Origin: Candidatus Nitrosomarinus catalina
Lineage (GTDB): Archaea > Thermoproteota > Nitrososphaeria > Nitrososphaerales > Nitrosopumilaceae
DNA: 64,000 nucleotides
Assembly (NCBI RefSeq): GCF_002156965.1
Contig: NZ_CP021324.1
Span: forward strand, 818,681 to 882,680
Reading direction: 5' to 3'
A model generated the notes under the pieces. The model did no database searches and was not told the origin of the DNA. It was given only the letters and a program-made list of their open reading frames with translations. The stretch's first letter is position 1. Every line of letters starts with the position of its first letter. Shown in pieces: positions 54,363 through 62,290 of this stretch. Made by a program: the position numbers and the translations under genes.

Positions 54363-54461
54363 TTATCGCATGAATTCAGCCATTTCTATTGAGAAAAAGA
54401 AAAACCCAATGCCTCCCCCAATCATTGCAATCCATGCAATAACTTGTTGCTTTTTATTCAT
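54363..54461 (-). CDS. 32-residue single-span membrane microprotein
   Basis: ATG-started frame: MNKKQQVIAW, one glycine-rich helix (IAMIGGGIGFFFFSIEMA), EFMR end. Similar in kind to the tiny protein at 16626. Unknown function. Confidence 0.45.
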   Translation of the reverse strand: MNKKQQVIAWIAMIGGGIGFFFFSIEMAEFMR

Positions 54462-54553
54462 AAAATAAAAAAAATATACTCATTATTGAATCTAATTGAA
54501 ATGTTAAGACAAGTGACCTTTTTCTAAATCGATAATTCATAAAAACAATAAAG

Positions 54554-54823
54554 TTATTCTTGATCAGCAATTAGTTGGGTTACTTTTTCCATCTTCTCCC
54601 CCCACCACCAAAATCTTCCGGATTCAATTCGTGCACCATCTTTGTAAACTTTAGAAGTGATTATGGATTTGATGATTTCAATATTTTCAAGATTCAATTC
54701 AATTTCTTTATGTTGTGATAAAATGTGTTCTTTCAGTTTCGACCATACTTCTTCCATGTTTTCGTCATTAAATGACCATGTACAATCTCTCTCGGCATCT
54801 TTACAAGTAATTGGTCTTGGCAT
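54554..54823 (-). CDS. DUF1059-like small protein
   Basis: An 89-residue protein whose N-terminal half resembles DUF1059: ITCKDAERDCTWSFNDENME followed by EVWSKLKEHILSQH. Two Cys and two His in the order C-C-H-H suggest a metal site. The C-terminal half is not recognised. ATG start. Confidence 0.7.
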   Translation of the reverse strand: MPRPITCKDAERDCTWSFNDENMEEVWSKLKEHILSQHKEIELNLENIEIIKSIITSKVYKDGARIESGRFWWWGEKMEKVTQLIADQE

Positions 54824-54998
54824 TATCCCTTGATTAACTACTAAATTTTACACTAAAAAAAGTCACTGCGTCATTTTGGCGCATATTTTAAGAAAATATC
54901 TATTTATCGAACACAGGAGAATTATTTGAAAGGGTTAACTCACAACTATATGTCAAATTAAAGACAATTATAATTACAATTAAAATAAAGGAATAGAG

Positions 54999-55157
54999 TT
55001 GGTAAGTATCAAAGACATAGGCAAATTATTCGTTTTTGTAGTAGTAGGATTAGGAACAATAATTGTTGGTTCTTTTATGATTAGAGGCACTATGCATATG
55101 TGGGATAACGTAGATGATGAAGGAAAAGATGCAGGGAATAAAAATACTAAAAAGTAA
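54999..55157 (+). CDS. 52-residue single-span membrane protein
   Basis: A TTG-started frame: short basic N-terminus, one strongly hydrophobic helix (LFVFVVVGLGTIIVGSFMI), then a charged acidic/basic tail with HMWDNVDDE. An antisense frame of similar length exists but has no such pattern. Precedes a hypothetical gene by 20 bases. Confidence 0.5.
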   Translation: MVSIKDIGKLFVFVVVGLGTIIVGSFMIRGTMHMWDNVDDEGKDAGNKNTKK

Positions 55158-55177
55158 AAGATAGAGAGCATAAGATA

Positions 55178-55477
55178 TTGCTTCAAAACTCAACTATTAG
55201 AAAATCATTGGATGAGTATATCAAAAGACGAATAAAAGAAATACCAACTGAAATTGAACAAACTTTTCCAAACATTAAAAAAATTTGGAAATGCAATGAT
55301 GAGTTAGATTTTCTATATGGTTATTATGTCGGAAAAATTGAAGAAGGAAGTTTACACTATTTACTCAAGGCAACACGTGCATCAGCAGGGGGATATGTAG
55401 ATACTTTTGAAATAAGAGGGATTATTGAAGAAAATAAAATACAACTTCAAGAAACTATTAAAAATACACTAAATTAG
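55178..55477 (+). CDS. Hypothetical protein
   Basis: A 99-residue soluble protein; N-terminal helical segment (KSLDEYIKRRIKEIPTEIEQ) and an alpha/beta C-terminal half (LHYLLKATRASAGGYVD). No family recognised. TTG start. Confidence 0.55.
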   Translation: MLQNSTIRKSLDEYIKRRIKEIPTEIEQTFPNIKKIWKCNDELDFLYGYYVGKIEEGSLHYLLKATRASAGGYVDTFEIRGIIEENKIQLQETIKNTLN

Positions 55478-55512
55478 TGAACTAAAAATACTAGAGAAAT
55501 CATAGAAAAAAT

Positions 55513-55686
55513 ATGGTAGGACCACAAGATGGAGGATTTGGTTTTGATCAATCTAAAAAATATACTAAAGTTGAAAATATCGAGGAAGTTTGTGTTCAAT
55601 GCCAAGCTGGTCAACATAAAAAATGTCTAAAAAAATCAAAAGAACAAGATGTTTGTGAATGCGAACACTGTATGATTTACGGTTAG
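55513..55686 (+). CDS. 57-residue Cys-rich protein
   Basis: ATG-started frame; MVGPQDGGFGFDQS N-terminus, then VCVQCQAGQHKKCLK and VCECEHCM: six Cys with two His, likely a zinc-binding microprotein. It ends nine bases before the opposing carbonic-anhydrase-like gene. Confidence 0.6.
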   Translation: MVGPQDGGFGFDQSKKYTKVENIEEVCVQCQAGQHKKCLKKSKEQDVCECEHCMIYG

Positions 55687-55695
55687 ATTAACAAA

Positions 55696-56076
55696 TTATT
55701 CAACTAAATGAGGAACAAAATTTTCATCTATCCACACACCAACTACATCTGCATCTAGATTCCAAGAAGAAATTATTTCTACACTTTTTTTAATATGAGT
55801 AAAATGTTCTTCATCAGAAACAGGGTTACCTGCACAGCCAAAATGACCGGAAACCACAATATGATTGGACTTGTGATTAGTTACAGAGATCATTACACTT
55901 TTTTTAAGAGATTCAACATTTCCATCAAACATTACTTTATCAATTCCAGGAGCGGTAATAGTATCAACAAAATCTACACCATATTTTGCCTTAATCCAGT
56001 CATTCATAGGAATTTGAACTCTTCCATCCATACAAGATAACGAGGTTGCAAAAGATTTTTCAGTCAAAGTATTCAA
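55696..56076 (-). CDS. Short beta-carbonic-anhydrase-like protein
   Basis: A 126-residue protein with the beta-carbonic anhydrase zinc/catalytic set: Cys15-x-Asp17-x-Arg19 (SCMDGR) and His78-x2-Cys81 (GHFGC, followed by AGNP). Beta-CAs are normally about 160-220 residues, so this is a minimal or divergent form lacking the C-terminal helical extension. It may hydrate CO2, of interest for an autotroph, or be a related zinc protein. TTG start. Confidence 0.7.
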   Translation of the reverse strand: MNTLTEKSFATSLSCMDGRVQIPMNDWIKAKYGVDFVDTITAPGIDKVMFDGNVESLKKSVMISVTNHKSNHIVVSGHFGCAGNPVSDEEHFTHIKKSVEIISSWNLDADVVGVWIDENFVPHLVE

Positions 56077-56134
56077 TATTCTTCAAAATTATTACAAATA
56101 TTAAATTTTAGGAAAAACAGTATATAATAAAAAA

Positions 56135-56392
56135 TTAATTTTCAACGTCATATCTTAACAGGATTTCATCAGCCTTTCCCAATATTTCCAAAATGCTTGT
56201 ATTTACAGCAATTTCATTCTGGTAAATCCCAATATAGGAAGTAAGCATATCTTTAGATGTCGGAAATGATTCATGTTTTGGAAGTTCTTTTTCAAAATCA
56301 TCAATAGAATTTTGAAGAGACACATTTCTTTTTTCCAATTTATTTGTGGCTTCTCTAATTAATTTTTCAACAATTGGATCTAATTTTGTCAC
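56135..56392 (-). CDS. Small helical hypothetical protein
   Basis: An 85-residue, mostly helical, charged protein (VEKLIREATNKLEKRNVSLQ). GTG start. No family recognised. Confidence 0.55.
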   Translation of the reverse strand: MTKLDPIVEKLIREATNKLEKRNVSLQNSIDDFEKELPKHESFPTSKDMLTSYIGIYQNEIAVNTSILEILGKADEILLRYDVEN

Positions 56393-56459
56393 TGATCCCT
56401 AATGATTTTCTTAAATTTATCTATGATCTTTTCAAAACGTATTGTGTCATAGATAATAA

Positions 56460-57014
56460 TTATTTCAAATATTTGAAGCAATTAGCAGTATGATCATTAA
56501 CCATCCCTATGGCCTGCATAAATGCATAACATATTGTAGGTCCAACAAAAGTAAATCCATGCTTTTTAAGATCTGTACTAAGTTTTTGAGAGAGTTCAGT
56601 ATATGCAGGTAAATCAGAATATGTTTTGAATTTATTTTTAATTGGTTTATAATTTACAAATCCCCACAAATAGTTATCAAAAGTTCCAAATTGTTTTTGA
56701 ATTTTAAGAAAGTGTTTAGCATTATTAATCGCAGAATTAATTTTGAGTTTATTTCTAATAATTGATGGGTTTTGGATTAATTTTTCAATATCTTTTTGAT
56801 TGAGTTTTGAAACAAGATTAGCATCAAAATTGTAAAAAGCTTCGCGATATCCATTTCGTCGATTAAGAATAGTAGTCCAAGATAATCCAGCTTGTGCACC
56901 CTCTAAAATTAAAAATTCAAATAATTTTCTATCATCATGTTGAGGAACTCCCCATTCAACATCATGGTACGTTAAATTAGGCTCATTTTTAGCCCATTCG
57001 CATCTTTTTTTCAT
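56460..57014 (-). CDS. tag: DNA-3-methyladenine glycosylase I
   Basis: A 184-residue Tag-type glycosylase that removes 3-methyladenine. N-terminal RCEWAKNEPNLTYHDVEWG holds a zinc Cys; LILEGAQAGLSWTTILNRR is the helix-hairpin-helix-like core; the C-terminal FVGPTICYAFMQAIGMVNDH with the terminal HTANCFKY gives the remaining His and Cys ligands. ATG at 57014 fits the family start. Confidence 0.94.
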   Translation of the reverse strand: MKKRCEWAKNEPNLTYHDVEWGVPQHDDRKLFEFLILEGAQAGLSWTTILNRRNGYREAFYNFDANLVSKLNQKDIEKLIQNPSIIRNKLKINSAINNAKHFLKIQKQFGTFDNYLWGFVNYKPIKNKFKTYSDLPAYTELSQKLSTDLKKHGFTFVGPTICYAFMQAIGMVNDHTANCFKYLK

Positions 57015-57064
57015 AATTATCCACAATTGATACAGAATATTAATTCTAAAAAATTCAATTAATT

Positions 57065-57490
57065 ATGAAAATAAATAAGCAGTTATTGCAAATCAATAGA
57101 AATTTCATTATTTGTTTTATTGCTTCTGCATCATTATCAGCTGTAGCTGCTCAATTATTAGCAGGTTATGAAAATTATCAAACCACAACAATAACAATAA
57201 TTATCGGGTACGTAATTTACTTTGGATTATTCTCTAGTTTGTTTTACATAGACAATAGAAAAAGATACAAGACGATGGAATCTAAATTAATTAAAAAAGA
57301 ACTATTAAAATTAATTTCATCTTTTGGAGTTGGGGAGATAATATATTTAGGAATTAGATGGCCAAGTTTGTATTATTTTTTAGAAATAGGAATTGAACCA
57401 TATCTTGCATCAATTATTTCAGAAGTTATTGCTACAACATGCTATATGATATCAGTAACAGTATTTCTCAGAAAAACTAAAACTTTCTAG
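57065..57490 (+). CDS. Four-span membrane protein
   Basis: A 141-residue membrane protein with four hydrophobic segments and a central cytoplasmic basic loop (DNRKRYKTMESKLIKKE). The layout resembles GtrA-like flippase proteins but sequence evidence is weak. Its stop codon abuts that of the opposing CBS gene. Confidence 0.65.
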   Translation: MKINKQLLQINRNFIICFIASASLSAVAAQLLAGYENYQTTTITIIIGYVIYFGLFSSLFYIDNRKRYKTMESKLIKKELLKLISSFGVGEIIYLGIRWPSLYYFLEIGIEPYLASIISEVIATTCYMISVTVFLRKTKTF

Positions 57491-57889
57491 TTATTTACTG
57501 AGTTGAGTCACTAAATCAGTTGATGTTATTAATCCAATAATTTTTCCATTATCAGTTACACCTAATTTTCTAATTTTTTTTGTAGTCATTCTTTCTGCAG
57601 CTGCAGAAATGGTTGCATCAAAATTTATTGTGATTAATGGGGTAGACATAATTTTTTCTACAGAAGTATCGGAAGGTAAATCATTGCATACAATTTTTGT
57701 TGCGTAATCTCTATCAGTCACTATTCCTTTAAGATTATTATCTTTCTTTACAAGAACTGCACCAATTCCACCTTGCTCCATCATCTTGGCTACTTGAAAA
57801 ACGGTTGTTTCGCCAGGGACAGAGATAATTGCTTGTGTCATAATATCTTTAACTAAAATGGAGGACGATTCAAAGTCTTTACGGCTCAT
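57491..57889 (-). CDS. CBS-domain pair protein
   Basis: A 132-residue protein made of two CBS motifs (VKDIMTQAIISVPGETTVFQ, GIVTDRDYATKIV; then VEKIMSTPLITINFDATISA, GLITSTDLVTQL). It should bind an adenine nucleotide and act as an energy or SAM sensor for a partner. ATG at 57889. Confidence 0.92.
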   Translation of the reverse strand: MSRKDFESSSILVKDIMTQAIISVPGETTVFQVAKMMEQGGIGAVLVKKDNNLKGIVTDRDYATKIVCNDLPSDTSVEKIMSTPLITINFDATISAAAERMTTKKIRKLGVTDNGKIIGLITSTDLVTQLSK

Positions 57890-57925
57890 CAATATACTGA
57901 GAAATTATGATATTTAAGAATAAAG

Positions 57926-58000
57926 AGGGCGCAATGGGATTCGAACCCACGACCTATAGATCCGCAATCTATCGCTCTATCCAAGCTGAGCTATACGTCC
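57926..58000 (-). tRNA. tRNA-Arg (GCG anticodon)
   Basis: On the minus strand: acceptor GGACGTA with TGCGCCC, D arm TAGCTC...GAGC, anticodon stem ATAGA/TCTAT around TTGCGGA (anticodon GCG, reads CGC/CGU), T arm GTGGG-TTCGAAT-CCCAT. CCA is not encoded. One acceptor pair (3:70) is A/C rather than Watson-Crick. Confidence 0.93.
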
Positions 58001-58038
58001 AAGAACATTGAGAATTGTGCACTTAATTTGGATTGCTA

Positions 58039-58863
58039 TTACTGGAAATATTTTGAAAAAACATATTGGGTTTCATCAGATTCCTGAAACGACCAAGCAG
58101 TAGGTAATGGAATATTTTGAATTAATTTTAAAGAATTATTTTCCATAAAAGTACCCCATCCAGACATATTTTTTGGATCAGCAGAATATTTTTTTGATAT
58201 AGTACCAGCAAATCCCCATCCAGAATTTTGGAACAAATCAGAATTCAATTTAATTTTATTTAAAATTCCTGTAGCTAATTCTATTCCACCCATTTGAGCT
58301 AGTCCACCTATGAAGAATAACGGTTTGATTAAATTTAATGAGGAATAGTCAAATTGGGTTGCATCAAAACAGTAAGGATTAAAATCAATTTTTGTATTAA
58401 GGGATTTTTGAAGATCAGTTAATTGGTTATCAAGTTCAATACTGTATGACTCAAGACCTATCACCTCACCACAATAAGCAATTCTTCCATCACCAGAGCC
58501 AATATCAATTATTTGGGAATAACCATTTTCCTTTGCAAATAATGTCAAGATATATGCAGACATAATCCATGTAGGAGAAAAAGGAGCATGACTTGAATTA
58601 TGTTGAATACTGTTTAACCAGTATTTGTTAATATCACCTTCATATACAATACAAGGAATTCCACCAAGTGTTTTTTTAAATGAATTATAGTAAATAGGAT
58701 TTTTTTCAGCAAATTCATGAAGTAGTTTTAGTTCGTCCTTATCAATTGGAAATAAATCAGAATTTGAAAGTGGAAGAAATTCTTGAATTTGGCTTGAACC
58801 ATCATATTTACCAGCAAATTCTTTTTTTAAATTAACTAAATTTTCAGCAAGTTTTTCAATCAT
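58039..58863 (-). CDS. Methyltransferase-like hypothetical protein
   Basis: A 274-residue protein. The middle has a class I SAM-binding pattern (IIDIGSGDGRIAYCGEVIGL, then SIELDNQLTDLQ and FDATQFDYSS). The N-terminal 100 residues are helical and unassigned. Its ATG lies inside the 3' end of the upstream helical gene (8-base overlap), so they are cotranscribed. Substrate unknown. Confidence 0.7.
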   Translation of the reverse strand: MIEKLAENLVNLKKEFAGKYDGSSQIQEFLPLSNSDLFPIDKDELKLLHEFAEKNPIYYNSFKKTLGGIPCIVYEGDINKYWLNSIQHNSSHAPFSPTWIMSAYILTLFAKENGYSQIIDIGSGDGRIAYCGEVIGLESYSIELDNQLTDLQKSLNTKIDFNPYCFDATQFDYSSLNLIKPLFFIGGLAQMGGIELATGILNKIKLNSDLFQNSGWGFAGTISKKYSADPKNMSGWGTFMENNSLKLIQNIPLPTAWSFQESDETQYVFSKYFQ

Positions 58864-59290
58864 CAGATAAACCTGCATCATATTGTTTTACAAATTCTTT
58901 TGTACTCATCAGTTCACGTAATTTTTCATATAATTTAGCCTCATTTTCAATGGTTTCTTTTGACTTTTGTTCAGAATTTAGAGATTGTAAATTCTTAGTA
59001 ATTTCCAAAACAGAATTTGAAATATTTGACATTATTTTAGGATGAATTGTGGAATTGAATTTTTCAGAAATAAAATTTTCGGCATTTGAAATTTTTTCAA
59101 AAGAACTCAAATCAGATTTATCAATTTGTTGCCTCATCACCTCAATCAGTGATGAGACATTAGTGATTTGATAGTAAATCTCAACAATTTGATTTACATC
59201 TAATTCATTTTCAGAATTTATTTGATTTGCTAAATTTTCTAATTTTTCAAATTCAATGATAAATAATTCAATCAATTCGTTTGAGGACAT
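58856..59290 (-). CDS. Helical hypothetical protein upstream of methyltransferase-like gene
   Basis: A 144-residue, almost wholly helical acidic protein (SSNELIELFIIEFEKLENLA, VIEVMRQQIDKSDLSSFEK type). No family recognised. It overlaps the following gene by eight bases and could be its partner. Confidence 0.65.
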   Translation of the reverse strand: MSSNELIELFIIEFEKLENLANQINSENELDVNQIVEIYYQITNVSSLIEVMRQQIDKSDLSSFEKISNAENFISEKFNSTIHPKIMSNISNSVLEITKNLQSLNSEQKSKETIENEAKLYEKLRELMSTKEFVKQYDAGLSDD

Positions 59291-59337
59291 TATCAAAAAA
59301 CGATTTTAAATTTTTAAAAATGTTGGTATTTAGAAAA

Positions 59338-60051
59338 TTAATCTTCTTGTTCTGCTTTGTTTACGTAAATGAAAGTCATCAAAGCACCGGCAATAATACC
59401 ACCGATGATTGGACCAACCCAATAAATCCATTGAACTTCCCATAATCCAGCATCACCTGAAATTAATGCAGGAGAAAAGGATCTTGCAGGGTTCATTGAT
59501 GCACCAGTTAAAGGTACACCGATTAAGTGTAATAAGAAAACCATACCACCAATTGCTGCACCATAAACACTCTTTGGTGCTTTTTTGTGAACAGCAGTCA
59601 TAAAGATTACAACTACTAAGAAGAATGTGAAAATAGCCTCTAAAACAACTGCAGAAATTAAACTACCATTGATAATTTCACTTGGTCCACCATGAGCACC
59701 CCAAAGCACTTGTTTTCCAATTTCTGGAAATATTACTGCAAGGGTGGCAGTTGCAATTACTGCACCAATTATTTGAAATAGAATATACCCAATTCCATCT
59801 TTGATACCAATTTTTTTAGTAATCATCATAGGAATGGTTACTGCAGGATTAATGTGAGCTCCTGAAACATGACCAAATGCATATACCATTAATGCAATTG
59901 CACCACCGTGACCCAATGAAATGAAAATTACGGCTTCTGTAGATAATCCATCACCATACCATGCTGCAGCCAAGATTACAGATAGCGGACCAAAGAATAC
60001 GAGTCCAAATGTTGCAATTGCTTCAGCAAGCCATGCGCGAGTGTTAACCAT
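59338..60051 (-). CDS. MIP-family aquaporin/glycerol channel
   Basis: A 237-residue channel with six helices and both NPA boxes (GAHINPAVTIP and GASMNPARSFSP). The aromatic/arginine filter Arg follows the second NPA. It carries water and possibly small solutes such as ammonia or glycerol; specificity is not readable. ATG at 60051 chosen, as the frame upstream lacks family character. Confidence 0.94.
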   Translation of the reverse strand: MVNTRAWLAEAIATFGLVFFGPLSVILAAAWYGDGLSTEAVIFISLGHGGAIALMVYAFGHVSGAHINPAVTIPMMITKKIGIKDGIGYILFQIIGAVIATATLAVIFPEIGKQVLWGAHGGPSEIINGSLISAVVLEAIFTFFLVVVIFMTAVHKKAPKSVYGAAIGGMVFLLHLIGVPLTGASMNPARSFSPALISGDAGLWEVQWIYWVGPIIGGIIAGALMTFIYVNKAEQED

Positions 60052-60170
60052 CAAGCAATTCCCAAAAGATTTCAATATAAACAATTGGATTAGGATTAGA
60101 TCTTAGAACATACTAGCACCATGATGAAAATGGGGAATTTGTATAAATAATGAATTTCTAAAAAAATGGT

Positions 60171-60629
60171 ATGTTAGAAGAAGGAGATTCAGTTCCAAAA
60201 TTTACTCTAAATGATGCAGATGGAAATAAAATAAAATCAACAGATTTCAAAGGAAAAAAACATGTCATCTACTTTTATCCAAAAGACTTCACTCCAGGAT
60301 GTTCAACTCAAGCAGATGAATTTTCAACAGAATACAAAAAATTTCAAAAAGAAGATATTGAAATTATTGGAATTAGTCCAGACGACATAGATTCCCATAA
60401 AAAATTCTGTACTAAAATGGGAATCAAATATGTGTTATTATCAGATTCAGAAAAAGAAGTTTCTAAACAATTTGGTGTTTGGGGAATGAAAAAATTCATG
60501 GGGAGAGAATACATGGGAGTTACCAGAAGCTCATTTTTAGTTAATGAGAAAGGAAAAATTTTCAAGACATATCCAAAGGTCAAGCCCAAAGGACATGCAT
60601 TATTAGTTTTAGAAGATTTTAAAGAATAA
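60171..60629 (+). CDS. bcp: Thioredoxin-dependent peroxiredoxin (BCP/PrxQ)
   Basis: A 152-residue peroxiredoxin. Peroxidatic Cys44 lies in DFTPGCSTQADEF; the resolving Cys five residues later seen in many PrxQ proteins is absent, and the next Cys is in KKFCTKMG. VTRSSFLVNEKGKI is the conserved C-terminal Arg segment. It removes H2O2 or organic peroxides. ATG start. Confidence 0.93.
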   Translation: MLEEGDSVPKFTLNDADGNKIKSTDFKGKKHVIYFYPKDFTPGCSTQADEFSTEYKKFQKEDIEIIGISPDDIDSHKKFCTKMGIKYVLLSDSEKEVSKQFGVWGMKKFMGREYMGVTRSSFLVNEKGKIFKTYPKVKPKGHALLVLEDFKE

Positions 60630-60643
60630 AAATAAAGAAAAGG

Positions 60644-61588
60644 TTAGAAACCTTTTGGTAGTGTACCTCTTGAAGATTTAGCTGGTTCTGGTTCAGCCTT
60701 TGCTTCAAATCCTTTTGGCAATGCACCACCTTTCTTGTTAGCAGATACTTTTGCAGCTGCTTCTGCTGCAGCTGCTTCTGCTGCGGCTTTTGCATCATCA
60801 ATTTTTTGCTGTTCCAGTCTTTTCAAATAATCAGCTTCATAGTCCGATAATTTGTCTTGTTTGGATTTACCATCATCGTTTGGAGCAGTTTGTGGTGGTG
60901 GAGCTTGTTCAGAAACTTGTGGTTTTGGAGCTTCTTGAGCAGTTGCTTTTGCAGTTACACCTTCAGCAGTCATATTTACACCACTGAAACTTCCAAATCG
61001 TTTTTGAGGTGGATGATATGCAAGTCTAGGTCTTGTTGCAAAGTATTGTTCTGATGGTTGTGTATAACCAGTTACTGTTGCTTTTTGATCATTCCAATTT
61101 TTAGTTGGGATTTTACCTACCGGTGCATAACCTCTAACAAAGTATCTGTTAGGTGCTGGTGTGTATCCAGTGACTTTTGCTCTGTACTGATGGAAATCAG
61201 TCATTGCTGCATTCATGTATGCATCTTCTAATGCATCTTGGAATGTTGCGGGAGGTTGTGATTTTGTCTCAGCTGGTTTTGGAGCTTCCTTTGGTTTTGG
61301 TGTAGAACCTTTTGGAAGTGTAGGTTTTGGCTTTGCTGTCTCAGCTGGTTTTGGAGCTTCCTTTGGTTTTGGTGTAGAACCTTTTGGAAGTGTAGGTTTT
61401 GGCTTTGCTGTCTCAGCTGGTTTTGGAGCTTCCTTTGGTTTTGGAGCTTCCTTTGGTTTTGGGGCTTCATCAGATGTTGTAGCAGAAGGAGGATCTAATT
61501 GTTCAGATAATTTTGATAATTTTGCCTCTAATTCTGCAATCTTTTCTTCAAGATCTTTTTTTGTATTAGTTTTGCGTTTTGTGGCCAT
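60644..61588 (-). CDS. Repeat-rich protein with LPKG motifs (paralog A)
   Basis: A 314-residue protein in five parts: a basic N-terminus and coiled coil (DLEEKIAELEAKLSKLSEQL), a Lys/Pro/Ala-rich 24-residue repeat region (PKEAPKPAETAKPKPTLPKG), a conserved block (DALEDAYMNAAMTDFHQYRA) containing two copies of a VTGYTxPxxxYFxxR unit, an Ala-rich helix, and a C-terminus ending SRGTLPKGF. No family recognised. The Lys/Pro/Ala tail resembles histone H1-like or ribosome-associated basic tails. ATG start. Confidence 0.75.
   Translation of the reverse strand: MATKRKTNTKKDLEEKIAELEAKLSKLSEQLDPPSATTSDEAPKPKEAPKPKEAPKPAETAKPKPTLPKGSTPKPKEAPKPAETAKPKPTLPKGSTPKPKEAPKPAETKSQPPATFQDALEDAYMNAAMTDFHQYRAKVTGYTPAPNRYFVRGYAPVGKIPTKNWNDQKATVTGYTQPSEQYFATRPRLAYHPPQKRFGSFSGVNMTAEGVTAKATAQEAPKPQVSEQAPPPQTAPNDDGKSKQDKLSDYEADYLKRLEQQKIDDAKAAAEAAAAEAAAKVSANKKGGALPKGFEAKAEPEPAKSSRGTLPKGF
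61131..61240. repeat. 110-bp perfect match to 62592-62701
   Basis: Identical over all 110 bases, third codon positions included, within the conserved block of both paralogs. Flanks diverge. This suggests recent duplication or gene conversion. Confidence 0.9.
61266..61460 (-). repeat. 72-bp tandem coding repeat (24-residue unit)
   Basis: Two complete near-identical 72-base units plus partial ones encode the KPKEAPKPAETAKPKPTLPKGSTP-like unit (24 residues). A single copy of the same unit occurs in paralog B near 62817-62890. Confidence 0.85.
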
Positions 61589-61719
61589 TCAAATAACTAA
61601 TAATTTCATTGTTTATTTACATTTTGTTTAGAATTTTAAAAATAAATTAATTAAATTCAAAAAAACATATTTTTTCTGCTATTTTATTGAAAAAATTATT
61701 AAATTATTTTTATAGATGG

Positions 61720-61911
61720 TCAATCTGGCTCCCAAAATTGCATAACATACATGCAATTGTTACAACGCCATAATCTTACATGAATTCCATTTTCAGCATC
61801 AGCAACATATTTTCCATCTTTTAATTTCACCACTTGAGGAAGATAGCTTAATTCATTATTTTCAAGCCATTCATCTTCTTGACAATTAGGACAAGGAATT
61901 TTTGGAGCCAT
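61720..61911 (-). CDS. Small zinc-ribbon protein
   Basis: A 63-residue protein with CPNCQEDEW near the start and WRCNNCMYVMQFWEP at the end, a two-knuckle zinc ribbon with a beta-hairpin between. ATG start. Function unknown. Confidence 0.75.
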   Translation of the reverse strand: MAPKIPCPNCQEDEWLENNELSYLPQVVKLKDGKYVADAENGIHVRLWRCNNCMYVMQFWEPD

Positions 61912-61977
61912 TTACAATTCAGTTAAGACAAAACATGCATATTACTTTTTTACAAAATGATTACAAAAATTACTAGT

Positions 61978-62193
61978 TCATAATTTTAATCGTTTAGAAT
62001 CTAGTTCGTTTTTAAAAATAATTATCAATTCTTCAACAGTACAATTTTTTAAAGATGATGGTAAAGTGGACGGATCAAAAGACTGGAATTTATGGATTTT
62101 TTTTCCAATCAATAATTTAACGAAACTTGGTATATTTGCATCAAATTTTTCGTTAACATAATCAACAATTTCATCTATTTCATTTTGTTTCAT
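61978..62193 (-). CDS. Small hypothetical protein
   Basis: A 71-residue helical protein (EIDEIVDYVNEKFDANIPSF), basic at its end. No family recognised. ATG start. Lies between the two repeat-protein paralogs. Confidence 0.55.
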   Translation of the reverse strand: MKQNEIDEIVDYVNEKFDANIPSFVKLLIGKKIHKFQSFDPSTLPSSLKNCTVEELIIIFKNELDSKRLKL

Positions 62194-62290
62194 ATTAATT
62201 ACAAATTCAAATCACATAATAAAGTTAAAAAAAATACTGAATAACCAAAGTTAAAGAAGAATAAAAATAGAAAATAATGGATATTTTGAA

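Noticed and set aside
54980-55186. Minus-strand 68-codon frame
   Set aside because: The opposite strand encodes a cleaner single-helix protein with a charged tail, so the antisense frame is judged a shadow.
61215-61631. Plus-strand Gly/Phe-rich frame
   Set aside because: Antisense of the Lys/Pro repeat of paralog A; low-complexity mirror only.
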